The notes: a model not told the origin generated them from the sequence alone. A stretch of 64,000 nt of DNA from Halomonas sp. KG2 (GCA_030440445.1 CP098528.1:3410001-3474000); one strand, 5' to 3'. Positions 51,006 to 60,519 are shown, counted from the stretch's first letter. Made by a program: numbers and translations.

Positions 51006-51548
51006 GTGGCTACCTCAACATCACTTACCCTTTCGCCCGCTCCTAGTACATGCAGCTTAGAAAGCTTTACCCAACATTACGGCGATGTATATGAGCACTC
51101 TCCCTGGGTGGCGGAAGCAGCCTGGAAGGAAGGGTTAAGCAATGCGCATGACGCACCTGACGCGCTAGCTGACCTGATGGGACTTATGCTGCAGCGAGCA
51201 ACACCTGAACAGCAAATCGCTGTTATTCAGGCCCACCCTGACTTAGCAGGCAAAGCGGCGATGTCGGGTGAGCTGACCCAAGACTCTACACGCGAGCAAG
51301 CAGGCGCTGGGCTAGATCAATGTACGCCTGAAGAGTTTGCCCGCTTCGAACAACTTAACGCTGCTTACAAAGAAAAATTTGGCTTCCCTTTCGTCATTGC
51401 GGTGAAGGGGCTTGATCGCCACGCCATTTTGGCGGCGTTTGAAGCACGCTTACACAATGGTTTAGCTGAAGAGCGTGAAACAGCAATTAAAGAGATTATT
51501 CGTATCGCCCGCTTCAGACTGAACGTACGGGCTGAACAGCCGTTGTAA
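51006..51548 (+). CDS. uraD: OHCU decarboxylase
   Basis: The frame starts at GTG 51006 behind GGAG and encodes 180 residues. The UraD pattern is clear: FTQHYGDVYEHSPWVAEAAW (with the His-bearing active-site helix), QIAVIQAHPDLAGKAA, TREQAGAGLDQCTPEEFARFEQLNAAYKEKFGFPFVIAVKGL, and RLHNGLAEERETAIKEI. It decarboxylates OHCU to S-allantoin, completing the PuuD-UraH-UraD route. A terminator follows about 95 bases later. Confidence 0.92.
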   Translation: MATSTSLTLSPAPSTCSLESFTQHYGDVYEHSPWVAEAAWKEGLSNAHDAPDALADLMGLMLQRATPEQQIAVIQAHPDLAGKAAMSGELTQDSTREQAGAGLDQCTPEEFARFEQLNAAYKEKFGFPFVIAVKGLDRHAILAAFEARLHNGLAEERETAIKEIIRIARFRLNVRAEQPL

Positions 51549-51643
51549 CGGACATATCACCACGCAAAGCCCACCGCATGCAGCCACTCCTTTTTGCTTG
51601 CAGAAATAACGTCTTACAACGCATTAAAATGCATATATACAAA

Positions 51644-51671
51644 AAATGCCGCACCTGACGGTGCGGCATTT
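51644..51671. terminator. Terminator between uraD and the phasin gene
   Basis: A perfect 12-bp stem, AAATGCCGCACC / GGTGCGGCATTT, has a TGAC loop. An A-rich flank on the left gives a T tract for minus-strand transcripts. It probably serves the convergent phasin gene as well as uraD. Confidence 0.8.
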
Positions 51672-51732
51672 CATCGATCAATTAATAGCATTTGATCGTT
51701 TACTATCAATCATTTACCTAATGAAAAATAGG

Positions 51733-52089
51733 TTACTGCTTAGCGGTTTCCACTGCTTTCTTAGTGGTCTCTTCCGCCATTTTCTGGCTCTCTTGCATAA
51801 AGTTTTGGCTAATGGAGGTGACTTTTTCAGAGTCTCCTTTCATACGTTCCATTAGGTCAGAGGCTGTTTTTTGCTGGCTTTCCATGGCTTTTTTAAAGCT
51901 GTCGGCATCTTTAACGTCTAACCATGTGCGTGCCTGAGCAACCGTCATATCAGAGTATGCACGTGCTGCATCCATTTGCGCGCTGACAACTTGCTGATAA
52001 TAATCAAGCGCTGCCAGGGTATAAGAACGCATTGGCGATACAAAGACAGACTCAAACTGCTGGGTGGATTTCTCTGCGGCCTTGTTCAT
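51733..52089 (-). CDS. phaP: Phasin-family protein
   Basis: ATG 52089 with AAGGAG upstream gives 118 residues of almost pure amphipathic helix without Cys or Trp-rich core. Segments such as FESVFVSPMRSYTLAALDYYQQVVSAQMDAARAYSDMTVAQARTWLDVKDADSFKKAMESQQKTASDLMERM match the phasin family that coats polyhydroxyalkanoate granules. Halomonads commonly store PHA, but no PHA synthase is in the window, so the link is by family only. Confidence 0.78.
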   Translation of the reverse strand: MNKAAEKSTQQFESVFVSPMRSYTLAALDYYQQVVSAQMDAARAYSDMTVAQARTWLDVKDADSFKKAMESQQKTASDLMERMKGDSEKVTSISQNFMQESQKMAEETTKKAVETAKQ

Positions 52090-52269
52090 CACATAATCTC
52101 CTTAAGTGAGCTAGCGATTCGACACGCATCGATAAGCGGTCGATGATCAGGCGGTTGCCTTTACTAACAACAAAGCTAGCAGTGCCTTTTGTGCAGCGCA
52201 ACATTATTTTTAAATAACATTGCTGCTAGCGATTGAAGGCGGCAACCTCATCAACCAATCAGTGACAAC

Positions 52270-52959
52270 TTAGCGATTGCCAAACAAGTATTTACGTGCC
52301 TGCTCATCTATTTCTCCCCCCGCCTGTGGATTAACGTCTTCGATCAAAGAATAAGCTTTTCGGACAGCGGGGCGCTGTGCTACTTCATCAAACCAACGCT
52401 CTAGGTCAGGAAACTCCTCTAACGTTTGGCACTGCTTTTCCCATGGCACAATCCATGGATAAATCGCCATATCAGCGATGGAGTAACGATCACCACCCAC
52501 ATAATGCTGCTGAGATAGTCGTTGATCTAGCACGCTGTACAAGCGATACGTCTCGCGCACGTAACGTCCGATAGCATATTCGATTTTTTGCGGCGCATAG
52601 TGGCAAAAATGGTGGTTTTGACCCGCCATCGGACCCAACCCGCCCACTTGCCAATGAAGCCATTGCAGCACGACATAACGCTCTCGCCCCTCAGCGGGCA
52701 GATACTGTCCGCACTTATCAGCCAGGTATTCCAAAATAGCCCCTGACTCAAACAGTGCCAGGGGCTGACCACCGTCTTGAGGTGCATGATCCACAATGGC
52801 GGGAATACGATTATTCGGCGCAATGGTTAAGAATTCAGGGTCAAACTGCTCGCCACGCCCTATGTTGACAGGTTTTACCCGGTAAAGAAGTTTTGCTTCT
52901 TCAAGCATGATGGAGATTTTGTGGCCATTGGGAGTTGTCCAGTAATACAGATCAATCAT
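52270..52959 (-). CDS. Glutathione S-transferase, YfcG/Nu-class-like
   Basis: ATG 52959 lies six bases after GAGGAG (the ATG at 52965 abuts it) and gives 229 residues. The thioredoxin-like domain begins IDLYYWTTPNGHKISIMLEEAKLLYRV, with the Thr/Asn pair TTPNG used by Nu-class enzymes. The motifs NNRIPAIVDH and LFESGAILEYLAD follow. The C-terminal helical domain contains SIADMAIYPWI. YfcG-type enzymes act as disulfide-bond reductases rather than classical conjugating transferases. Confidence 0.87.
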   Translation of the reverse strand: MIDLYYWTTPNGHKISIMLEEAKLLYRVKPVNIGRGEQFDPEFLTIAPNNRIPAIVDHAPQDGGQPLALFESGAILEYLADKCGQYLPAEGRERYVVLQWLHWQVGGLGPMAGQNHHFCHYAPQKIEYAIGRYVRETYRLYSVLDQRLSQQHYVGGDRYSIADMAIYPWIVPWEKQCQTLEEFPDLERWFDEVAQRPAVRKAYSLIEDVNPQAGGEIDEQARKYLFGNR

Positions 52960-53052
52960 TGCCATCTCCTCTCACACATACGACATAAGTCGTTTGTGTG
53001 GCTTTCCTCGTACATACGATGGATACAGGCGGCATTATTGCCGCCTGACACA

Positions 53053-53745
53053 TTATAGATCACGAATAGTAATGGACTTACCCGCGACCGCCTCGTGCAC
53101 CTCCAGCATACGCTTAAACCACTCATCAACCGGATCATTAGTGTCAACTAATGGCTCAAGTGACACTGTATATGCCCACATCATGCTGCCAAATAGTAGG
53201 TAATCTGCTCCACTGGGTGCTTCGCCATCTAAAAATGGGCTACTCCGAAGCTGATCACGTACAGGAGCCAACAGTTTTTTCAGCTGTGCTCGCCCCTGTT
53301 CTGGATTATTGACGTCCTCTAAACGCATACCAAAACGGGCTTCGCGGGTCTCTCTGAAGTAGGCGCGGTCGTCAGGATGTATGGCCGCTAATAAATCCAG
53401 CGCGACCGTGCGAAAAAGTGCCGGGGTCACGCTACGCTCAACAAAAAGCTTAAAAAAGTGGACTCGCTGATAGCTCACCCCTTCTCCCAATACTGGATTG
53501 GCAGGATAGGCCTTATCTAAGTAGCGCATGATTTCGAAGCTATCAGTGACAACCGTGTCACCATCGGTTAACACCGGCACTTTGTCGTAGTCGGCAAAGG
53601 CAAGTGCCTCTTTATCAAGAAAACGCCAAGGAACAGTCGTATATTCCAACCCTTTGTGTGCCAGTGCCATACGAACGCGCCAGCAATAGGGAGAAAAGCG
53701 TAAGCGCTCATCGCGTCCGCATAAGTCATAAAGAGTTATTGCCAC
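53053..53745 (-). CDS. Glutathione S-transferase family protein
   Basis: GTG 53745, eight bases after AAGGAGG, gives 230 residues; the frame upstream of it is not needed. The thioredoxin-like half starts ITLYDLCGRDERLRFSPYCWRVRMALAHKGLEY and has DYDKVPVLTDGD and TDSFEIMRYLDKAYP. The helical half ends with GADYLLFGSMMWAY. The SPYCWR region resembles LigE-like beta-etherase and related transferases. Substrate is unknown. The next GST gene lies just downstream but is not closely similar. Confidence 0.85.
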   Translation of the reverse strand: MAITLYDLCGRDERLRFSPYCWRVRMALAHKGLEYTTVPWRFLDKEALAFADYDKVPVLTDGDTVVTDSFEIMRYLDKAYPANPVLGEGVSYQRVHFFKLFVERSVTPALFRTVALDLLAAIHPDDRAYFRETREARFGMRLEDVNNPEQGRAQLKKLLAPVRDQLRSSPFLDGEAPSGADYLLFGSMMWAYTVSLEPLVDTNDPVDEWFKRMLEVHEAVAGKSITIRDL

Positions 53746-54198
53746 TGTGACGGCCTCCTTGTAATTAGAAACGTGGTTAAAACCAAACACACGCTGACAA
53801 CAATGGGCTTAAGCTACCAAGGACGCAAGTAACGGGATTTACTTGTTCTGAACCCTCCCCAAAGGTCTTCGTATCAGCTAAGTAAGCGAGCGACTTTTTC
53901 TCCATTCATTTGCCCTGTACTGCCTTTTTAGATGGAAACTGTACTGTCTATTAGTCTAATGGGTTGCAGGCATCCCTACTGCATTGTGGAAATTTAAAAG
54001 CAAATAAAAACAATTCGTTAAATTTAAAAGAGTGGTTCAACGCCTATACATACAACCACCCTTAATTGGTCTTACCAATTATCCAATATAGCCATTTTTT
54101 CTACCTAACCGTATCTTTAGCACTGATCCAACCAGCATTGCCACGATCGCTGGCATCTGCCGAGCACACCAAATCAATAACAAGGGGCCATTCCTAAA
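53746..54198. other. Intergenic region between the GST gene and the glycolate operon
   Basis: About 450 bases between divergent genes, AT-rich around 53990-54110. The one clear signal is the LldR/PdhR-type palindrome at 54064-54080. No reading frame or structured RNA was recognised. Confidence 0.5.
54064..54080. promoter_or_regulatory. LldR/PdhR/GlcC-type operator upstream of the glycolate operon
   Basis: AATTGGTCTTACCAATT has perfect AATTGGT/ACCAATT arms around a three-base centre. This is the consensus form of operators for the GntR-family regulators PdhR and LldR of enterics, and GlcC is a relative. It lies about 119 bases before the permease start. No such regulator gene is in the window. 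Confidence 0.7.
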
Positions 54199-55890
54199 AT
54201 GAATGAAACTACACTTGCACTTCTGGCATTTCTGCCGCTGCTGCTTGCCGGTATTTTGCTCATTGGTTTTAAAATACCCGCAAAAATAGCGATGCCGATT
54301 GTTTTCCTGACCGCAGCCGTCATTGGTCTGACCGCTTGGGATATGTCGTTTAGCCGCGTTGCCGCGTCTACCATTCAAGGGCTGATTCAAACAGCAGGCC
54401 TTTTGTGGATAATTTTTGGCGCCATCTTGCTACTAAATACGCTTAAGCATTCTGGCGGCATCACTGCGATTCGTAACGGTTTTTCAGGCATTAGCCCTGA
54501 CCGTCGCGTTCAGGCGCTAATTGTTGCTTGGTTATTCGGCTGCTTCATTGAAGGGGCTTCTGGCTTTGGTACGCCTGCAGCAGTAGCCGCACCGCTCATG
54601 GTAGCGCTTGGCTTCCCTGCACTGGCAGCCGTTGTTGTCGGCATGATGATTCAGTCCACTCCGGTCTCTTTTGGCGCCGTTGGCACCCCAGTTGTAGTGG
54701 GTGTCGGTAGCGGGCTTGATCGCGCAGGCATCACAGCCCAGTTGGAAGCTAGCGGCTCTACGTGGGACGTTTTTTTCCAGCAAATTACTAGCTCTGTGGC
54801 CATCACGCACGGCATCGTAGGCATATTGATGCCTCTGATTTTGGTATTGATCATGGTGCGCTTCTTCGGTGCGAATCGCTCCTGGAAAGAAGGCCTATCC
54901 ATTGCACCCTTTGCAATCTTTACTGGCATTTCGTTCGTCGTACCTTACATGCTGGTCGGCGTTTTCTTAGGCCCAGAATTCCCATCAATGATTGGTGCTA
55001 TGGTGGGCTTAGCGATTGTAGTACCCGCTGCTCGCAAAGGCTTCTTGCTACCGAAAGACACCTGGGACTTTCCTGAATCAACGTCTTGGCCAGATGAATG
55101 GATCGGCAACCTGCAGATCAAATTGGATGACGTTGTTGGTAAAGCGCCAATGTCGACCTTCAAGGGCTGGATTCCTTACGTCCTACTCGCGGTATTCTTG
55201 GTTGCTTCACGCACCGTTGAACCGCTGAAAGCTGCCTTGACCTCCGTTAACCTGAGCTGGAACAACATTCTAGGCGAAGCCGGTGTCAGCGGCGGTGTAC
55301 AGCCGCTTTATTTGCCAGGCGGCATTATTATCGCGGTGGTCATCGTCACCTACTTCTTGCACCGCATGAACCCGCAGAAAATTAGCGCTGCCGTGTCTGA
55401 ATCCACTAAAACCATCTTCGGTGCTGGCTTTGTCTTGATCTTCACCGTTCCCATGGTACGCATCCTGATTAACTCTGGCGTGAATGGTGCTGACCTTGTG
55501 TCAATGCCCGTCATGATGGCCCAGGCGGTAGCTAACAGCGTGGGGGGCATTTATCCCTTCTTTGCACCTGCGGTTGGGGCTATGGGTGCCTTTATTGCCG
55601 GTTCCAATACCATTTCTAATCTGATGCTAGCGGAATTCCAGTTTAGCGTTGCCGAAACACTTGGGTTGTCTACGGCGATGATGGTCGCGCTGCAAGCCGT
55701 TGGTGCCGCAGCGGGTAACATGATTGCGATTCACAATGTTGTCGCCGCATCAGCGACGGTTGGCCTACTGGGTCGCGAAGGTACAACGATTCGTAAAACA
55801 ATTATTCCCACAATCTACTATCTGATCTTTACTGGGATCATTGCGCTTATTGCTTTCTATGTGATTGGCATTACCGATCCACTGATGTGA
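54199..55890 (+). CDS. glcA: LctP/GlcA-family lactate/glycolate permease
   Basis: A 563-residue membrane protein with about 14 helices. The family motif [41 protein letters not shown] is present. So are [23 protein letters not shown], and toward the end [27 protein letters not shown] and [25 protein letters not shown]. It imports lactate or glycolate with H+. Placement ahead of glcDEF favours glycolate as the main substrate, although LldP-type carriers accept both. Confidence 0.88.
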   Translation: MNETTLALLAFLPLLLAGILLIGFKIPAKIAMPIVFLTAAVIGLTAWDMSFSRVAASTIQGLIQTAGLLWIIFGAILLLNTLKHSGGITAIRNGFSGISPDRRVQALIVAWLFGCFIEGASGFGTPAAVAAPLMVALGFPALAAVVVGMMIQSTPVSFGAVGTPVVVGVGSGLDRAGITAQLEASGSTWDVFFQQITSSVAITHGIVGILMPLILVLIMVRFFGANRSWKEGLSIAPFAIFTGISFVVPYMLVGVFLGPEFPSMIGAMVGLAIVVPAARKGFLLPKDTWDFPESTSWPDEWIGNLQIKLDDVVGKAPMSTFKGWIPYVLLAVFLVASRTVEPLKAALTSVNLSWNNILGEAGVSGGVQPLYLPGGIIIAVVIVTYFLHRMNPQKISAAVSESTKTIFGAGFVLIFTVPMVRILINSGVNGADLVSMPVMMAQAVANSVGGIYPFFAPAVGAMGAFIAGSNTISNLMLAEFQFSVAETLGLSTAMMVALQAVGAAAGNMIAIHNVVAASATVGLLGREGTTIRKTIIPTIYYLIFTGIIALIAFYVIGITDPLM

Positions 55891-55921
55891 CGGGAAAACG
55901 TTAATCAAGAGTGAGTCATTC

Positions 55922-55951
55922 CTGCTGGGTAGCCTAAGGGCAACCCAGCAG
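55922..55951 (+). terminator. Hairpin after the glycolate permease gene
   Basis: CTGCTGGGT and ACCCAGCAG pair perfectly around a 12-base loop, 32 bases after the permease stop. There is no T tract, so it may be a processing or stability element within the operon rather than a full terminator. Confidence 0.45.
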
Positions 55952-56060
55952 CCTCTTCACGAGGGACTACTACCCGGCAACCTCAGCAGAAACAGTAAAT
56001 CATTAACACGTTATTAGAATTTTCACTGTATGCAAAAGTTTTCCAGCACCGAATTAGTTA

Positions 56061-56083
56061 TTTATGGAAAGATTTTCCATAAA
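56061..56083. promoter_or_regulatory. AT-rich palindrome upstream of glcD
   Basis: TTTATGGAAA and TTTCCATAAA are exact reverse complements separated by three bases, about 44 bases before the glcD start. Its position suits an operator for a second promoter. The binding factor is not recognised. Confidence 0.45.
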
Positions 56084-56126
56084 GTGATTAGATAATTTTC
56101 TGCTCTCCTCACCCACAGGAGCTAAC

Positions 56127-57626
56127 ATGAACATTCTTTTCGATGAACGCCTCGACGGCGAATTCATTCACCGCGATAAAGCAGATGTTTTAGATGATCT
56201 GCAAAACGCAGTGCCATCTTTGACGCTGCTGCACCGTGAAGAGGACTTACATCCCTTTGAGTGCGACGGCCTTGCCGCTTATCGCATCATGCCGATGCTG
56301 GTTGCATTACCCGAAACTCTGGAACAGGTAGAAGGCCTTCTAAAACGCTGCCATGCCCTGGGTGTTCCGGTCGTTACTCGTGGTGCAGGCACGGGGCTTT
56401 CAGGCGGTGCTTTACCGCTTGAACGAGGCGTCCTGCTAGTGATGTCGCGCTTCAACACGATTATTAATGTTGACCCAGATGCTCGCATTGCACGTGTACA
56501 GCCAGGCGTGCGCAACTTAGCTATTTCTGAAGCTGCTGCCCCTTACGGGCTTTATTATGCACCCGACCCATCGTCACAGATTGCTTGCTCGATTGGTGGC
56601 AACGTGGCGGAAAATGCGGGTGGCGTGCACTGCCTCAAGTATGGTCTCACCGTTCATAACGTGATGCGTGTTGATGTCATGACGATTGAAGGCGAGCGTA
56701 TGACTCTGGGATCCGAAGCCCTGGATGCACCTGGCTTTGACCTCCTCGCGCTGATGAATGGCTCTGAAGGCATGTTGGGTGTGGTCACTGAAATCACCGT
56801 AAAGCTGCTGCCCAAACCTGAAACCGCCAAGGTACTCATGGCCAGCTTTGACGACGTAGAGAAAGCGGGCCGTGCTGTTGGCGATATTATTGCCGCGGGG
56901 ATCATTCCTGGCGGGTTAGAAATGATGGATAAGCTGGCAATCAAGGCTGCTGAAGATTTCATCAAGGCAGGTTACCCCGTTGAAGCAGAAGCCATTCTTC
57001 TGTGTGAGCTAGATGGCGTTGAAGCCGATGTGGACGACGATTGCCAAACCGTTCGCCGAGTCTTAGAAAAAGCGGGGGCGACCGACATTCAACAGGCTCG
57101 CGATGAGGCTGAGCGGGCCAAATTCTGGGCAGGGCGAAAAAATGCCTTCCCCGCGGTGGGGCGCATGTCGCCTGACTACTACTGTATGGATGGCACCATC
57201 CCTCGCCGCGAACTCCCTCGCGTCCTCAAAGGTATTGCCGCCCTGTCGGAAGAGAGTGGCTTGGCGATTGCCAACGTCTTCCATGCCGGTGACGGCAATA
57301 TGCACCCGCTGATTCTATTTGATGCCAATAAAGAGGGAGAGCTGGCTCTTGCAGAGGACGTCGGCGGAAAAATTCTCGAGCTATGCGTCGCGGCGGGCGG
57401 CTCCATCACTGGCGAACATGGTGTCGGCCGCGAAAAAATCAATCAGATGTGCAGTCAGTTTCAAGCCGATGAACTAACGGTATTCCATGCCTTGAAAGCT
57501 GCTTTTGACCCACAGCGCTTACTCAACCCAGGGAAAAATATTCCTACCCTGGCGCGCTGTGCTGAGTTTGGCGCGATGCATGTGCACAACAACGAACTAC
57601 CGCATCCGGAACTACCACGCTTCTGA
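56127..57626 (+). CDS. glcD: Glycolate oxidase subunit GlcD (FAD-linked)
   Basis: The 499 residues match GlcD. The FAD_binding_4 domain spans about 50-230 (VVTRGAGTGLSGGALPLERGVLLVMSRFN, PDPSSQIACSIGGNVAENAGGVHCLKYGLT). The FAD-oxidase C-terminal domain follows, with FHAGDGNMHPLILFD and the end motif GSITGEHGVGREKINQM. With GlcE and GlcF it oxidises glycolate (and lactate) to glyoxylate at the membrane. CAGGAG precedes ATG 56127. Confidence 0.93.
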   Translation: MNILFDERLDGEFIHRDKADVLDDLQNAVPSLTLLHREEDLHPFECDGLAAYRIMPMLVALPETLEQVEGLLKRCHALGVPVVTRGAGTGLSGGALPLERGVLLVMSRFNTIINVDPDARIARVQPGVRNLAISEAAAPYGLYYAPDPSSQIACSIGGNVAENAGGVHCLKYGLTVHNVMRVDVMTIEGERMTLGSEALDAPGFDLLALMNGSEGMLGVVTEITVKLLPKPETAKVLMASFDDVEKAGRAVGDIIAAGIIPGGLEMMDKLAIKAAEDFIKAGYPVEAEAILLCELDGVEADVDDDCQTVRRVLEKAGATDIQQARDEAERAKFWAGRKNAFPAVGRMSPDYYCMDGTIPRRELPRVLKGIAALSEESGLAIANVFHAGDGNMHPLILFDANKEGELALAEDVGGKILELCVAAGGSITGEHGVGREKINQMCSQFQADELTVFHALKAAFDPQRLLNPGKNIPTLARCAEFGAMHVHNNELPHPELPRF

Positions 57627-57677
57627 TGCGACTCCTAGTCGACTAACCACTAGGAAGAATAATGATTAGGAATCACC

Positions 57678-58778
57678 ATGACTGAACTAGCGATACATGC
57701 TGCCGATCAAGATATCGCTGACGACCTGTGTGAACAGGTGCGCAGCGCCTATGCCAACCGCACGCCACTGCGCATAGTAGGTGGCGATACCCGCGCTTTT
57801 TACGGCCGAGCGGTAGAAGGCAACGCCTTAAACATTTCGCCCCATAGCGGCATTGTCTCTTATGACCCGGTAGAGCTTGTGATTACTGTTCGTGCCGGTA
57901 CACGGTTAAGCGCACTCAACGCAGCTCTAGCCGAAGAAAATCAAATGCTGGCCTTTGAACCACCCGCGTTCAGCGATGCCAGCACCATTGGCGGTGCCGT
58001 TGCCACCGGCATGTCCGGCCCACGCCGCCCATGGGCTGGCGCAGCGAGAGATTTTGTCTTGGGCACACGCGTGATCACCCAAGAAGGCAAGCTGTTGCGT
58101 TTTGGCGGTGAAGTCATGAAAAACGTCGCCGGATACGACCTCTCACGCTTAATGGCAGGTGCTCAGGGGACGCTAGGCGTGCTAGCGGATATCTCATTTA
58201 AAGTCCTGCCTATTCCTACTGCCACTCACAGCCTACGCCTAAGCATGAGTCTTGAAGATGCCTTGGGTAAGCTCGCCGAACTAGGGCGACAGCCGCTGCC
58301 CATTACCGCAGCCGGATGGCACGCAGGCGAGCTATTTATTCGTTTAGAAGGCGGCGCAAGTTCCGTTAATGCGACCAAGGAACGCTTGGGTGGCGAATCA
58401 CTTTCCAGCGATTTCTGGCAGCAACTGCGCGACCATCAGCATCCTTTTTTCAGTCTGAATGAAGGGCAAGCGCTGTGGCGCTTATCATTACCCCCCAATA
58501 CGCCGCCGCTAGCCTTGGATATCCCCCAAAGCGATATCTTCTATGACTGGGGTGGCAGCCAGCGGTGGATAAAAACCAGCGCGGCAGTTGATACGTTGCG
58601 CACGGCTTGCCAGCAGGCAGGTGGTCATGCTACTTGCTTTACCCCCTACGCCCAAGGCGGAGCAGAGTCACCGTTCACTCCGCTCAACCCCGTGGTCGAA
58701 AAGTATCATCGCAACCTGAAGGCCGAGTTGGATGCCTACGGCATTTTCAACCCAGGCCGTCTTTATGCGGCGTTTTAA
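57678..58778 (+). CDS. glcE: Glycolate oxidase subunit GlcE
   Basis: The 366 residues form a shorter FAD_binding_4 protein: LRIVGGDTRAFYGR, ISPHSGIVSYDPVELVITVRAGTRLSALNAAL, FSDASTIGGAVATGMSGPRRPWAGAARDFVLGTRVI, GGEVMKNVAGYDLSRLMAGAQGTLGVL, ending NLKAELDAYGIFNPGRLY. It is the second flavin subunit of glycolate oxidase. It lies 51 bases after glcD and 14 bases before glcF. Confidence 0.93.
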   Translation: MTELAIHAADQDIADDLCEQVRSAYANRTPLRIVGGDTRAFYGRAVEGNALNISPHSGIVSYDPVELVITVRAGTRLSALNAALAEENQMLAFEPPAFSDASTIGGAVATGMSGPRRPWAGAARDFVLGTRVITQEGKLLRFGGEVMKNVAGYDLSRLMAGAQGTLGVLADISFKVLPIPTATHSLRLSMSLEDALGKLAELGRQPLPITAAGWHAGELFIRLEGGASSVNATKERLGGESLSSDFWQQLRDHQHPFFSLNEGQALWRLSLPPNTPPLALDIPQSDIFYDWGGSQRWIKTSAAVDTLRTACQQAGGHATCFTPYAQGGAESPFTPLNPVVEKYHRNLKAELDAYGIFNPGRLYAAF

Positions 58779-58792
58779 TCAGGAGAGTAGAC

Positions 58793-60025
58793 ATGCAGAC
58801 GCACTTTACCGATGCTGATCGCCAAAAACCGCATATTCAGGAGGCCGAGCGCATTCTGCGCACCTGCGTACACTGCGGCTTTTGTAATGCCACCTGCCCC
58901 ACCTATCAACTGCTAGGCGACGAGCGGGACGGACCACGCGGGCGCATCTATTTAATGAAAGAGCTGCTGGAAAGCCGCGATGATAATGATCAGGTCACCG
59001 AAGAGACACGCCTGCATTTAGACCGCTGCTTGACCTGTCGCAATTGTGAAACCACCTGCCCTTCAGGTGTGGAATATCACAAACTTTTGGATATCGGTCG
59101 TGCAGAAATTGACCGCCGGGTTCCTCGTTCCATGGCCGAACGCGCCCAACGCTATGCGCTGCGTAAGATGCTGGTAGACCCTAAGCGCTTCAAAGCACTT
59201 CTGTCCTTAGGGCAAACCTTCAAACCCCTGGTGCCTGGCAAGTTACGCAGTAAGATGCCACCTGCACCAGTCGACGCAGGCCAACGCCCGGATAACCAAC
59301 GCCATTCTCGCAAGGTGCTAATATTAGAAGGATGCGTTCAACCTGGTCTATCGCCGAACACCAATGCAGCGACCGCTCGACTGCTAGACCGACTTGGGAT
59401 TAGCGTGACGCCCATCAACGAAGCAGGTTGTTGTGGGGCCATTGATTTTCACCTGAATGCCCAGGACGATGGTCGCGCTCGTATGCGTGCCAATATCGAT
59501 GCTTGGTGGCCACAGATCGAACAAGGGGCGGAAGCCATTGTTCAAACGGCCAGCGGCTGCGGCGCTTTTGTCAAAGAGTATGGCGACATGCTCAAAGATG
59601 ACCCGGCCTATGCCCAGAAAGCGCAAAAAGTCAGCGCACTGGCGAAAGATATTGTCGAAATACTGCGCGAAGAGCCAGTAGAGAAACTCGAGCTGAAAGA
59701 GCACCAACGTCTCGCGTTTCACTGCCCTTGCACACTGCAGCACGCCCAGAAGCTCAATGGTGCGGTTGAAGGCGTGCTCAGCAAGCTGGGGTTTTCGCTA
59801 ACGCCGGTAAAAGATGCGCATCTATGCTGTGGCTCAGCTGGCACCTACTCGGTTACCCAGCCAGCGCTTGCCACACAGCTGCGCGATAACAAGCTCAATG
59901 CGCTGGAAGCTAGCAATCCAGAGGTTATCGTCACTGCCAATATTGGCTGCCAAACCCACCTTGCTAGTGCCAATCGCACCCCGGTACGGCATTGGGTGGA
60001 AGTGGTGGATGCTGCCCTGGTATAA
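58793..60025 (+). CDS. glcF: Glycolate oxidase iron-sulfur subunit GlcF
   Basis: ATG 58793 follows CAGGAG and gives 410 residues; a longer frame from 58607 overlaps glcE and is not used. Two 4Fe-4S motifs are visible near the N-terminus (CVHCGFCNATCPTY and CLTCRNCETTCPSG). Two CCG domains lie in the C-terminal two thirds (EAGCCGAIDFHLN, HLCCGSAGTYSV). It links the flavin subunits to the quinone pool. Confidence 0.93.
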   Translation: MQTHFTDADRQKPHIQEAERILRTCVHCGFCNATCPTYQLLGDERDGPRGRIYLMKELLESRDDNDQVTEETRLHLDRCLTCRNCETTCPSGVEYHKLLDIGRAEIDRRVPRSMAERAQRYALRKMLVDPKRFKALLSLGQTFKPLVPGKLRSKMPPAPVDAGQRPDNQRHSRKVLILEGCVQPGLSPNTNAATARLLDRLGISVTPINEAGCCGAIDFHLNAQDDGRARMRANIDAWWPQIEQGAEAIVQTASGCGAFVKEYGDMLKDDPAYAQKAQKVSALAKDIVEILREEPVEKLELKEHQRLAFHCPCTLQHAQKLNGAVEGVLSKLGFSLTPVKDAHLCCGSAGTYSVTQPALATQLRDNKLNALEASNPEVIVTANIGCQTHLASANRTPVRHWVEVVDAALV

Positions 60026-60112
60026 ACACTGATTCACTTTGCCGCGCTAACAAGCTTTTACAAGCAAACAATAGCGCGGCACTTTACTCCCCTTGATCAA
60101 AAGGAAAGTTTG

Positions 60113-60514
60113 ATGCAAAGCAAAGCTGTTCTCGGCCAAGCCGATGTCATTCAGGTACTAGATGCCGCTCAAAAAGAAGCCGATAACAACGGCTGGCCAG
60201 TCACCATTGCCGTAACGGATGATGGCGGGCATCTACTCGCTCTGCGCCGCTTAGACGGTGCCGCGCCCTTCAGTGCCGATGTGGCAACACATAAAGCGCG
60301 CAGTGCAGCACTAGGCCGTAAAGAGACCCAAGTCTTTGAAGAAATGATTAACGGTGGGCGCACGGCATTTGTTTCTGCGCCACTGCAAGGTTTGCTGTCA
60401 GGTGGTGTTCCGATTATCGTAGATGGCAACGTCGTGGGTGCTGTCGGCATCTCAGGTGTGAAGCCTGACCAAGACGTACAGATCGCCAAGGCGGGGGTAA
60501 GCGCTATCGCCTGA
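60113..60514 (+). CDS. glcG: GlcG/HbpS-family protein
   Basis: ATG 60113 behind AAAGGAAAG gives 133 residues. The family pattern is evident: DAAQKEADNNGWPVTIAVTDDGGHLLALRRLDGA, THKARSAALGRKETQVFEEM, LQGLLSGGVPIIVDGNVVGAVGISGVKPDQDVQIAKAGV. The precise function of GlcG is unknown; related HbpS proteins bind haem. As in E. coli it follows glcDEF. Confidence 0.88.
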   Translation: MQSKAVLGQADVIQVLDAAQKEADNNGWPVTIAVTDDGGHLLALRRLDGAAPFSADVATHKARSAALGRKETQVFEEMINGGRTAFVSAPLQGLLSGGVPIIVDGNVVGAVGISGVKPDQDVQIAKAGVSAIA

Positions 60515-60519
60515 TACTA

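Noticed and set aside
58607..58792. N-terminal extension of GlcF by 62 codons
   Set aside because: The extension lies within glcE in another frame, and ATG 58793 has a clear ribosome site and the normal GlcF N-terminus.
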